DNA of 64,000 nucleotides from Loktanella atrilutea (GTDB taxonomy: Bacteria; Pseudomonadota; Alphaproteobacteria; Rhodobacterales; Rhodobacteraceae), in NCBI RefSeq assembly GCF_900128995.1, contig NZ_FQUE01000009.1, forward strand, positions 1 through 64,000, in the 5' to 3' direction. Below the pieces are notes generated by a model. That model searched no databases. It was not told the origin of the DNA and saw only the letters and a list, made by a program, of their open reading frames with translations. Shown piece after piece: positions 55,908 through 64,000 of the stretch. The number at the start of each line of letters is the position of its first letter. The stretch's first letter is position 1. The position numbers and the translations under genes were made by a program.

Positions 55908-57467
55908 TTGGACGACAACCGGGCGTGCCATCCGAACATGATATGGAAACAGTATGCCGCACCTGACCGAAACGACCCGAAAGCCGAAACTGATTTCAGG
56001 CTACCGTCTCAGCATGGCTATCGAATGGCAGACCACTCTGATGCAATCAAAGGGTCAGACATGCTTCGGTCGTGCGTCATGACAGCCGCGATGTCCGGGC
56101 GCACGGCATTCGCAACGCCTCGGTACCGGCTGAAACACCTTCAGGATTACGCTCGGGCGGTCAAGGCGCTGACCTGGCAGCGGCAAAGCATTTTTGCGGC
56201 CGTTGCCGTCCTGACCGGTTGGTTCTTTACGCCTTGGAAGGCAGAGCTTTTCTTTGCAATCGGCATGCTTTGCGAATTGGCGGACCTCCGGCTTGCCAAT
56301 CGCGTCGACCGTGTACGCGAGGGCGATTACAAGACAATGTCGAAGCTAATGACGGGCTTCGTGATCAACACTGTCATCAGTTCGCTGACCATCGGCATTT
56401 ACGCCATGTGGGTTGGCTTGACCGAAGAAGGCGTCGGCCTCTTCACCGCCCTCTTCTGTTTGTCGGCGGGCGCCATATTTGCAGCCATCAACAACCATCA
56501 GATCGTGCGCTTGCTGGTGATCCGGTTTGTCATCTACGGCGTCGCATTCCTTGTGCTGACAACACGGGACCTGATCGTTTACCGGCCACCGCTCACCTCT
56601 GAGCTCTGGCTTCAGTTCTTCACGGTCATCTTCGTGATGTATTTCCTGATCGACTGCTCGCGCAGCTTCCTGCGGATGTACCGTCAGGACCTGAAGCGTC
56701 TGGAAGACCTGCAGCAGGAACATGAACGTACCAAGGCGGCGCTCGTCGTGAAATCGCAGTTCGTTGCAGCGGTCAGCCATGAACTGCGGACACCTTTGAC
56801 CTCGATCAAGGGTTCTCTCGAACTGGTCAACACCGGCAAATTCGGAGAGATCCCCTCACGGGCAAAGCATCTGCTGGAGGTGGCAGGCCGCAACAGCAAG
56901 CGCCTTGCAGACCTCGTCGATGACTTGCTTGATCTGCAGAAGCTCGAGGAAGGGAAGATGACCTTCGACAACCAGACAATAGAAGTCCGGTCCTTCCTTG
57001 CCGACGCGGTCAACGACCATCAGGGGCTGGCAGACCAATACAACGTGACCCTCAACATTCACCTCGAGGATACGCCCGCGGTCCATGTCCGTGCCGACAG
57101 ATCGCGGCTGATGCAGGTTCTGGCCAATATCATCTCGAACGCGGCGAAGTTTTCGATGGCAAAGGGCGATGTCGATATCGGACTGTCTGTGGCGCAGGGC
57201 TGGATCCGAATCTTCGTGCGCGACTACGGGATCGGGATTCCCGAGGACGGTAAGGAAAAGGTGTTCGGACGCTTCACGCAACTCGATCCATCGGATCAGC
57301 GCAAATGTGGTGGCACGGGACTGGGCATGAACATCTCTCGAGAGATCATGTCCGCTTTGGGCGGGCTAATCGATTACGAAAGCACCCTAGGCGTCGGTAC
57401 GACGTTCTATGTCGATCTGCCTCGTGTCACTGGGCCGGAGGATCGTGATATGTCCGCGCGTGCTTGA
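55908..57467 (+). CDS. Membrane sensor histidine kinase
   Basis: A two-component sensor of up to 519 residues. Five or six membrane helices (about residues 90-260) precede a short linker coiled coil (LKRLEDLQQEHERTKAALV). HisKA has the phospho-His in AVSHELRTPLTSIKGSLEL. The ATPase domain has the N box NIISNAAKFS, G1 DYGIGIPEDG and G2 GGTGLGMNIS. No periplasmic sensor domain is visible; sensing must involve the membrane part. The start is uncertain: TTG 55908 has TAAGGAG only two bases away; ATG 55938, 56025 or 56061 would keep all domains. No response regulator lies beside it. Confidence 0.87.
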   Translation: MDDNRACHPNMIWKQYAAPDRNDPKAETDFRLPSQHGYRMADHSDAIKGSDMLRSCVMTAAMSGRTAFATPRYRLKHLQDYARAVKALTWQRQSIFAAVAVLTGWFFTPWKAELFFAIGMLCELADLRLANRVDRVREGDYKTMSKLMTGFVINTVISSLTIGIYAMWVGLTEEGVGLFTALFCLSAGAIFAAINNHQIVRLLVIRFVIYGVAFLVLTTRDLIVYRPPLTSELWLQFFTVIFVMYFLIDCSRSFLRMYRQDLKRLEDLQQEHERTKAALVVKSQFVAAVSHELRTPLTSIKGSLELVNTGKFGEIPSRAKHLLEVAGRNSKRLADLVDDLLDLQKLEEGKMTFDNQTIEVRSFLADAVNDHQGLADQYNVTLNIHLEDTPAVHVRADRSRLMQVLANIISNAAKFSMAKGDVDIGLSVAQGWIRIFVRDYGIGIPEDGKEKVFGRFTQLDPSDQRKCGGTGLGMNISREIMSALGGLIDYESTLGVGTTFYVDLPRVTGPEDRDMSARA

Positions 57468-57686
57468 ATCTTCAGCACTCCATCAGCTAACGCGCATCAA
57501 GTAAAAAAATCGTTAACTTTTTTGTGAGAAGTGGCTTGATGGTCTTTTGGATCGGGACTAAGTTCAATTTGTCCGCGTGCCGAAGGTAGACTTATCTATT
57601 TTAGGTTGCGAACACTGTTTTTGACCCGAGTGTATCGTTTCCTAATCGTTTGGCTTTGCCTTGATCCCTGAAAGATAACCGCACAA
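57468..57686. promoter_or_regulatory. A/T-rich intergenic region with inverted repeat
   Basis: The 219 bases between kinase and methyltransferase-like gene are noticeably A/T-richer than their surroundings. CATCAAG (57495-57501) and CTTGATG (57535-57541) are a perfect 7-bp inverted repeat enclosing an A7 and a T6 run. Promoter, regulator site or weak terminator of the kinase gene are all possible. Confidence 0.35.
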
Positions 57687-58241
57687 GTGTCGCATTTTTT
57701 TGATGTCGTGATCGGCTTAGCCGCGCTCGCATATTTCTTGGTCATCGCTGCAGCTACGAAGCAGCACTTCTCCTCCGAAAAATACCCGGTCGGCATGATG
57801 CTGATATCGACCATCTCGCTGGTCGGCATTTCGGTATTCATGGCGCACGCCTTTCTGACATCGCTCGAATATCGTGCAGTTGTCTTTGGCATGATCCTGG
57901 CCGCTGCGGCGTTGTTTGCTTGGGCGATCAGGCACAGCCACAACCGAAGGCTTTCCCTTGCCTTCGATGAGGATCTGAACATCGACGGGATCATCACAAC
58001 GGGTCCGTGGCATTATGTCCGGCACCCGTTCTATTCATCCTACGCCCTATTCTGGTGCGCCTGCGCATTGGGAACCACCCACGTCGCGTCGATCACGGTC
58101 TGCGTGACGCTGGTATTCATCTACATCTATTCCGCGATCAAGGAAGAAGCGGTCCTCGATCGCAGCGATCACGGGTCCGATTATCTCGACTACAAATCCA
58201 GAACGGGATTCTTCTTCCCCCGCTACCGTCTGAAGCCCTGA
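57687..58241 (+). CDS. Isoprenylcysteine carboxyl methyltransferase (ICMT)-like membrane protein
   Basis: A 184-residue integral membrane protein with about five hydrophobic segments. The family's SAM-binding signature is present: TTGPWHYVRHPFYSSYALFW, then KEEAVLDRSDHGSDYLDY near the C-terminus. Bacterial ICMT-like proteins methylate carboxyl groups of small lipophilic substrates; the actual substrate is unknown. GTG 57687 is the only sensible start, with a weak ribosome site. Its TGA shares a base with the ATG of the acyltransferase gene, so both are made together. Confidence 0.78.
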   Translation: MSHFFDVVIGLAALAYFLVIAAATKQHFSSEKYPVGMMLISTISLVGISVFMAHAFLTSLEYRAVVFGMILAAAALFAWAIRHSHNRRLSLAFDEDLNIDGIITTGPWHYVRHPFYSSYALFWCACALGTTHVASITVCVTLVFIYIYSAIKEEAVLDRSDHGSDYLDYKSRTGFFFPRYRLKP

Positions 58242-58822
58242 TGCTGCGGACGGCAAAGTTCGATGTCACCCGCGTGCAATCGGACAGTGATCTTAGCGCG
58301 GTTGGTTCGTTTCGTTACGACTGCTATCTGGCGGACGGGTTGATCGGCAGCCGTACAGACAGGCGTTTTCTTGACGAATACGACTATGTCGAGAATGCCC
58401 AGGTCTACATGCTGAAATCCGGTGACCGGATCGGAGGCACAATCCGCCTGCATATCCTGAAGGGGTGCGATGCCCGTTCGGCAACGATGTCCGCCTTCTC
58501 GGACATCCTGAAGCCCAAGATATTGTCGGGCCTGACGCTGATCGACGGTGCGCGGTTTGCTGTTGCCCCCGACCTTGGGGCGCTGCGCCTTTCAGTGGCG
58601 CGGCAGACGCTGCGGGTCTACGCCAACTTCGCCAAGCTTCATGACGTGGACTACGGCATCGCCGCCGTCTCGGAGGAGAGGGTTGCCTTCTATCGCATGC
58701 TCTATGGCTTCGACCAGTTGTCTGAACCAAGGTCCTACGGCGGGCTTAGCAAGCAACTCGTCCTCATGGGCGTCGACCTCCACACCTCCGGGTTCGCGGA
58801 TAGGCACGCCCGTGTCAGCTGA
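58241..58822 (+). CDS. N-acyltransferase of the GNAT type (FeeM/autoinducer-synthase-like)
   Basis: A 193-residue acyltransferase. The order FRYDCYLADGLI, DEYDYVENAQVYML, GGTIRLHIL and a later DGARFAVAP matches N-acyl amino-acid synthases of the FeeM group, relatives of acyl-homoserine-lactone synthases that use acyl-ACP donors. The real start is ATG 58241, one base overlapping the upstream stop. Coupling to an ICMT-like methyltransferase suggests that an acylated amino acid is then methylated (inference). Could also be an ordinary GNAT enzyme. Confidence 0.7.
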   Translation: MLRTAKFDVTRVQSDSDLSAVGSFRYDCYLADGLIGSRTDRRFLDEYDYVENAQVYMLKSGDRIGGTIRLHILKGCDARSATMSAFSDILKPKILSGLTLIDGARFAVAPDLGALRLSVARQTLRVYANFAKLHDVDYGIAAVSEERVAFYRMLYGFDQLSEPRSYGGLSKQLVLMGVDLHTSGFADRHARVS

Positions 58823-58838
58823 TGGCAATTGAACCCGA

Positions 58839-59222
58839 TCAGGCCGAACCGATGTTCCTGTCGTAGGCGTTGCGCGCCGCCTCGACTGCGTGCATGTTTT
58901 CATTGGCCCAGCGATAAATCGCCTGAAACGGCGGCAATAGGGTAAGTCCCAACGGTGTCAATTCATACAGCACGCCCGGCGGCGTGCAGGCAATGACGCT
59001 GCGCGCGATTATGCCGTTACGCTCCAGCCGTTTCAGCGTCATCGACAAGGACTTCTGCGACACACCCTCCAATCGACGCTTCAGGTCGTTGAACCGAGTG
59101 GCGCCACCGTGCAGGACAGTCATGATCATCATCGACCACTTGTCGGCCACCTGATCGAAGAGCAGGCGCGACGGGCAATCGACAGAGAAGTGCGAGCCTG
59201 CGCAGGACGTGTCGTGACGCAT
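58839..59222 (-). CDS. HxlR-family transcriptional regulator
   Basis: A 127-residue winged-helix regulator. The HxlR landmarks are DKWSMMIMTVLHGGATRFNDL, then GVSQKSLSMTLKRLERNGII. An N-terminal cysteine pair (TSCAG and VDCPSR) is typical for redox- or aldehyde-sensing members. ATG 59222 is chosen because GGAGGAAACC directly precedes it; the frame open to 59306 would cover the promoter. Divergent from an old-yellow-enzyme gene it probably controls. Confidence 0.87.
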   Translation of the reverse strand: MRHDTSCAGSHFSVDCPSRLLFDQVADKWSMMIMTVLHGGATRFNDLKRRLEGVSQKSLSMTLKRLERNGIIARSVIACTPPGVLYELTPLGLTLLPPFQAIYRWANENMHAVEAARNAYDRNIGSA

Positions 59223-59237
59223 GGTTTCCTCCAAGTA

Positions 59238-59274
59238 ACCTGGTGTCATCAAGGTGCCCTCTGGACACCTGGTG
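59238..59274. promoter_or_regulatory. Repeated ACCTGGTG in the HxlR / OYE promoter
   Basis: ACCTGGTG occurs twice (59238-59245 and 59267-59274), the second within the dyad CACC-T-GGTG. The repeats lie in the 102-base divergent region and are candidate HxlR sites. Confidence 0.4.
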
Positions 59275-59324
59275 CATGATGTATACCTAGACGGTCGCAA
59301 TGACAAAACTAATCAGGACACGTC

Positions 59325-60431
<1,107 letters not shown>

Positions 60432-60438
60432 ACGATCC

Positions 60439-60463
60439 GGCGGGCCGGTCAGACCGGCCCGCC
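60439..60463. terminator. Bidirectional terminator between convergent genes
   Basis: A perfect 11-bp stem, ggcgggccggt / accggcccgcc, with a CAG loop lies between the old-yellow-enzyme stop and the nagA stop. Plus-strand sequence after it is moderately T-rich. It probably serves both genes. Confidence 0.7.
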
Positions 60464-60499
60464 ATCGCATTTGCTTCTTGCGGGGAATGACTGCCCCCG

Positions 60500-61621
60500 T
60501 CAGTCCGTCAACGGACGCGCCGTTGAAAGATCCGGCGCCAGATGAACGACCTCGGATCGCGCGCCAACAGTCAGGTGACCGGCCGATCCTTTGTGCCGCA
60601 GCACGCCGGCCGGCGCGGCGGTAGCCATGACGATGGCTTGCTCACGGGATATTCCGACTTCGTTCACCATGACGCGAATCGCTTGCGGCAGCGACAGGTC
60701 CGCCCCCGCAAGCGTGCCGTCCGCCAGCGTCAGCCGCCCGCCACGACGCAGGATCTCTCGCCCGTTCAGGGTGAAACGATCGATATCCGTCCCCGCGGGC
60801 GCCATCGCGTCGCTGACAAGAAACATCGATCCCGCGACCTTTGCATGCAGTGCCGCCCTGATTGCCGTCGGATGGACGTGGATGCCGTCCGCGATGATGC
60901 CCGCGGCGCCGGCCCCGTCCAGTGTCGCACCCACAAGTCCCGGTTCACGGTGGCCCAATCCGCTCATTGCATTGAACAGATGCGTGGTACAGCGCGCGCC
61001 GGCCGCGAAGGCAGCCCGGCAGGCCTCGAACCCCGCATCGGAATGACCGAGTGAAACGATGACGCCCGCCGCGCTCAACTGGGCGATCTGCGCGGGCGTC
61101 ACGGTTTCCGCGGCGACAGTCAGCATCAGTTTTGGCAACTTTGCCGCCGCAGTGCAAAGCATCGCCATGTCATCATCGTCGAGTGGCCGGATCAGCGACG
61201 CATCATGCGCGCCCTTGCGGGCCTGCGAGAGATGCGGCCCTTCCAGATGCAGCCCGATGATGCCGGGTACCTTGCCCACCGCCTCCACCGCCGCGGCGAT
61301 CGCTGCGCGGGACATATGACGCCTGTCGGTGATCAAGGTCGGCAACAAGGCCGTCGTGCCCATCCGCCGGTGAGCCTCGGCAATGGTTCGCAAGGTCTCG
61401 ACCGTGGGTGCGTCGTTGAACATGACACCGCCTCCGCCGTTCACCTGCAGGTCGACCAAACCGGGGCACAGCGTGCCACCATCCAGCGTAACGACCCGCG
61501 CACCGGGCGGCACGGTGCTCTCTATCCCGGCACAGACGTCATCCTCCATCACCAGCACGGCACCGGGGTGAAGCCGGTTACCGTCGTGGATGTCGCAGCC
61601 GGTGTAGGCGATGGCGTTCAT
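60500..61621 (-). CDS. nagA: N-acetylglucosamine-6-phosphate deacetylase
   Basis: This enzyme removes acetate from GlcNAc-6-phosphate. The amidohydrolase landmarks are CPGLVDLQVNGGGGVMFND, in which Q-x-N replaces the usual H-x-H as in E. coli NagA, LHLEGPHL with the metal Glu, a His in SLGHSDAG, CTTHLFNAMSGL, and catalytic Asp in VSDAMAPAGTD. The length is 373 residues. ATGA overlap with the deaminase gene. Last gene of the amino-sugar operon, ending at a hairpin. Confidence 0.93.
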   Translation of the reverse strand: MNAIAYTGCDIHDGNRLHPGAVLVMEDDVCAGIESTVPPGARVVTLDGGTLCPGLVDLQVNGGGGVMFNDAPTVETLRTIAEAHRRMGTTALLPTLITDRRHMSRAAIAAAVEAVGKVPGIIGLHLEGPHLSQARKGAHDASLIRPLDDDDMAMLCTAAAKLPKLMLTVAAETVTPAQIAQLSAAGVIVSLGHSDAGFEACRAAFAAGARCTTHLFNAMSGLGHREPGLVGATLDGAGAAGIIADGIHVHPTAIRAALHAKVAGSMFLVSDAMAPAGTDIDRFTLNGREILRRGGRLTLADGTLAGADLSLPQAIRVMVNEVGISREQAIVMATAAPAGVLRHKGSAGHLTVGARSEVVHLAPDLSTARPLTD

Positions 61622-62646
61622 GTCGTTTCCGTCACCTTGCGTAGATGGCGCGGTGTGTCCGGATCAATGCCACGCCCCACCGCCACACGCTCGACCATCG
61701 CATAGAAGGTCGCGATCAAGGCCACGACATCCGTCAGCGGATGACCGGTGCGCACCACCGGCAGGACTGTCGCATGCCGGACCTTGTCGCTCGTGGCAAA
61801 GACCGCCGCACCCTTCTGCGCAATGGCGTCCGCCGCCTCGGCCAGCGACGCCTCTGCCGCGTCGGCGGCGCAGAGCGCCAGCACCGGAAAGCCCGGATCG
61901 ACCAGCGACACCGGACCATGCAGCACCTCTGCAGATGAATAGGCCTCTGCGTGCATGAGGCAGGTTTCCTTGAACTTCAGCGCAGCTTCGCCCGCGATGG
62001 CATAGGCCGGTCCCCGCCCGAGACAGTAAAGGGACGCCCGTTTGTCCAGCGCGGCGCGCAACTCCGGCCAGTCCAACACCACGGCACGGCTCAACGCCTC
62101 TGGCAAATCGTGCAAGGCAGCAAGAAGCACCTTGTCCTGCGCCCATTCCGCCAGCAGCCACAACGCCGCTACGCAGGAGTTAACGAAGGTCTTGGTCGCG
62201 GCCACACTGTGTTCCGCCCCCGCGTGCAGGTGCAGGGTCCGGTCACATGCGGCGGCAAGTGGCGAGTCAGCCTCGTTTGTCAGCGCAAAGGTCAGCGCCC
62301 CGCCCCGCGCCGCCATCTGCGCCACGGCGACAATGTCAGGGCTTTGCCCCGATTGCGACACCGCCACGCAGGCGCCTCTGTCCAGCCGCATCTGCCGGCC
62401 ATAGATCGACGATACCGACGGCCCAAGAGACGCGACCGGCACCCCCATCAGGATTTCGGTGGCGTATTTGAAGCAGGACGCGGCATGATCCGACGATCCC
62501 CGTGCCGCCGTCAATAGAAAGGCCGGATCGCGATCGCGCAGCGCGGACCCGGCGTCAGCCATTGTCGTGCCGCCCGCGGCCAGCAGTTGCGCCACGGCCT
62601 GCGGTATATCCCTGATCTCGCCGTACATCTTTGTCTGCAGCGCCAT
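61618..62646 (-). CDS. SIS-domain glucosamine-6-phosphate deaminase (NagB-II/AgaS-like)
   Basis: A 342-residue protein with two SIS sugar-phosphate-binding domains: AARGSSDHAA and VSQSGQSPDIV in the first, GRGPAYAIAGEAALKFKE in the second. In nag operons that lack NagB, such proteins act as glucosamine-6-phosphate deaminases. The start at 62646 follows GAAGGGG; the frame open to 62823 lies within the regulator gene. Overlaps nagA by 4 bp. It lacks the N-terminal glutaminase domain of GlmS. Confidence 0.9.
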   Translation of the reverse strand: MALQTKMYGEIRDIPQAVAQLLAAGGTTMADAGSALRDRDPAFLLTAARGSSDHAASCFKYATEILMGVPVASLGPSVSSIYGRQMRLDRGACVAVSQSGQSPDIVAVAQMAARGGALTFALTNEADSPLAAACDRTLHLHAGAEHSVAATKTFVNSCVAALWLLAEWAQDKVLLAALHDLPEALSRAVVLDWPELRAALDKRASLYCLGRGPAYAIAGEAALKFKETCLMHAEAYSSAEVLHGPVSLVDPGFPVLALCAADAAEASLAEAADAIAQKGAAVFATSDKVRHATVLPVVRTGHPLTDVVALIATFYAMVERVAVGRGIDPDTPRHLRKVTETT

Positions 62647-62656
62647 GGCGGCCCCT

Positions 62657-63415
62657 TCAATCCTGTGACAGTCGCAGTTCCGCGACGAAGTTATAGGCAT
62701 CACCCCGGTAGACCGACCGCGTGAACTCCGCCACGCCCCCGTCCTCCAGATAGGAAATTCGCTCGATTCGCAGCCCGGCCGCGCCGGTCGCCACCTGCAG
62801 CAGCGTTGCGTCCTCGGCGCCAAGGTTCACAGCCGAAATCTTCTGCAAGGCCCTGACCGGACGGTGACCGTCCTCTGCCAGAACGGCATAGAGCGAGGTC
62901 GTCACCTGTCCGGGATCCGGCAGCAGGGCAAGCGGCAGGGTCGCCTGCTCGATCGCCAGGGGACGGTCATCCGCCAGCCGCAGGCGGGCCAACCGCGCGA
63001 CGCGGTCTTCCTGCCGCAGGCCGAGGGCAATGACCTCATCCGGGGACGGGTCATGCACACCACGCCCCAACCACCGGGTCGTCGTCGTCAAACCGCGCCG
63101 GGCCATGTCCTCGGTGAACGAGGTCAGACGTGACATGGATTGTTCAAGTCGGACTGGGGCGGCCGCCACGAAGGATCCCGCGCCCTGTTTTTGCACGATC
63201 AGACCGTCGCGAACGAGCATCTGCACGGCGCGGCGCACTGTCACGCGCGACAAGGCGGTCAGTTGCGCAATTTCGCGTTCCGGCGGCAGGGTGCTGCCGG
63301 GCGGCAAAAGGCCCTGCGTCATCGCTTCGGTCAGCCGCTGAAACAACTGCGCGTAAAGTGGCCCGTTGCGGACCGACTGCCACTGGTCCGGCGCGAGGAA
63401 GGCCGCGATGTTCAC
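62657..63415 (-). CDS. GntR-family regulator with UTRA domain (amino-sugar operon)
   Basis: A HutC-type regulator of 252 residues. The winged helix is LPPGSTLPPEREIAQLTAL, then SRVTVRRAVQMLVRDGLI. The UTRA effector domain follows (residues about 95-245), a fold that binds amino-sugar phosphates in NagR/YvoA. GTG 63415 overlaps the kinase stop (GTGA) and has AAGGGGG upstream; the frame open to 63535 is rejected. Encoded inside the operon, so probably autoregulated. Confidence 0.9.
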   Translation of the reverse strand: MNIAAFLAPDQWQSVRNGPLYAQLFQRLTEAMTQGLLPPGSTLPPEREIAQLTALSRVTVRRAVQMLVRDGLIVQKQGAGSFVAAAPVRLEQSMSRLTSFTEDMARRGLTTTTRWLGRGVHDPSPDEVIALGLRQEDRVARLARLRLADDRPLAIEQATLPLALLPDPGQVTTSLYAVLAEDGHRPVRALQKISAVNLGAEDATLLQVATGAAGLRIERISYLEDGGVAEFTRSVYRGDAYNFVAELRLSQD

Positions 63416-64000
63416 GCGGCCCCCTTCGCCAACAAAAATGCGCCGTCGAGGGCCGATCCCTGCGGCGCCACGAACTGCCGCCCGTCCCGCGCCAACAGAT
63501 CGTGGTAGCGGGGACCAAGCCCGCCGATCAGGCACAGCGGCATGCTGTCATCATGGCCAAGGGCCAAGAGAGCGCGTTCCAACCAGTCCGCCCCCTGCGC
63601 CACAATCGCCCGCGCCGCCGGATCGTCGGCCTCCAGTACGACCGGCGCCAGTTTGCCGTAGTCCGCGGGACGGGCGGTCGCGGCGAAACGGACGATGGCG
63701 GTGGGGTCGTCGTCGAACCGGGCCAGCAGCGCCTGTGCCATGGCGCCGCGCGGTGTCAGGCCATCCACCGCTTCCAGCGTCGCGGCCAGCCCCGCCCGGC
63801 CGATCCAGGCGGCGGACCCATTGTCCGACACCTGCAGCCCCCAACCGCCGACGGAGGTCACGACGCCGTTCCGCTTCAGACCCACGAAGCTCCCAGTCCC
63901 GAGCGCCAGCACCGCGCCGTCCTGCGGACCCAGCGCCCCCGCGACCGTCGTCGGCATGTCGCCGGTCACGGTACAACGTTTCATCGGCATCCGCGCCGCC
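63412..64000 (-). CDS. BadF/BadG-type kinase, probable N-acetylglucosamine kinase, 5' partial
   Basis: The frame runs to the window edge, so the N-terminal ATPase part is missing. Visible are the segment TVTGDMPTTVAGAL, LALGTGSFVG (phosphate loop of the ASKHA fold), GGWGLQVSDNGSAAWIGR and the final CLIGGLGPRYHDLL. These match glucosamine/GlcNAc kinases of the BadF/BadG/BcrA/BcrD family. Its product, GlcNAc-6-phosphate, would be the substrate of NagA further along the operon. The stop overlaps the GntR start by 4 bp. Confidence 0.85.
   Translation of the reverse strand, partial: AARMPMKRCTVTGDMPTTVAGALGPQDGAVLALGTGSFVGLKRNGVVTSVGGWGLQVSDNGSAAWIGRAGLAATLEAVDGLTPRGAMAQALLARFDDDPTAIVRFAATARPADYGKLAPVVLEADDPAARAIVAQGADWLERALLALGHDDSMPLCLIGGLGPRYHDLLARDGRQFVAPQGSALDGAFLLAKGAA

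Overview
The window is visibly GC-rich, almost entirely coding, and free of rRNA, tRNA, CRISPR or prophage genes. Gene content suggests a free-living or host-associated alphaproteobacterium, most likely of the Rhodobacterales (roseobacter-like) group. The clues are abundant ABC and TRAP importers for sugars, sugar acids and aromatics, UTRA- and FCD-type GntR regulators, a UvrA2 paralogue, and long operons with ATGA stop/start overlaps. That placement is inference; no ribosomal marker is present.

Layout. 1-1908: end of an HPt protein, a broken and internally inverted IS30 remnant, and a response regulator with an odd C-terminus. 2168-6729: LacI-type regulator plus an RbsABC-type sugar importer. 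6800-10321: complete proline biosynthesis (proB divergent from proC-proA). 10378-14341: class II UvrA paralogue and an M23 peptidoglycan peptidase. 14489-23516: a sugar-acid regulon of two divergent arms (sugar-acid dehydratase, two dehydrogenases; FAH-family dehydratase, TRAP transporter). A GntR gene lies between the arms, and a matching operator-like dyad sits before each. 23680-24287: VapBC-like toxin-antitoxin.

24465-40624 is the most distinctive block: a divergent cluster for CoA-dependent aerobic breakdown of an anthranilate-like (2-amino- or 2-hydroxy-benzoate) compound. The minus arm encodes a two-domain flavin monooxygenase/reductase of the 2-aminobenzoyl-CoA or salicylyl-CoA type, SDR, MarR, enoyl-CoA hydratase, acyl-CoA dehydrogenase, a cupin, an aryl-CoA ligase, a thioesterase and a RidA protein. 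The plus arm encodes an arylformamidase-like hydrolase, a five-gene LIV-type ABC importer, a second related cupin and a flavin hydroxylase. Together they read as uptake, deformylation or hydroxylation to an aminobenzoate, CoA activation, ring reduction/hydroxylation and beta-oxidation. The divergent promoter region has a striking nested dyad, and one half-site recurs before the importer operon.

40681-55534 is a saccharide block. It holds a Crp/Fnr regulator, three glycosyltransferases, a sucrose-phosphate-synthase/phosphatase-like fusion, a divergent sulfotransferase, and the GlgE pathway operon glgE-treS/maltokinase-glgB (trehalose to maltose-1-phosphate to branched alpha-glucan). The neighbourhood suggests a glycosylated, possibly sulfated sucrose-type solute or glycan beside the trehalose/alpha-glucan route.

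55908-60431: a membrane histidine kinase, an isoprenylcysteine-methyltransferase-like membrane protein translationally coupled to a FeeM-like N-acyltransferase, and a divergent HxlR regulator/old-yellow-enzyme pair. 60500-64000: the amino-sugar operon, running leftward as GlcNAc kinase (5' end outside the window), GntR/UTRA regulator, SIS-domain deaminase and nagA.
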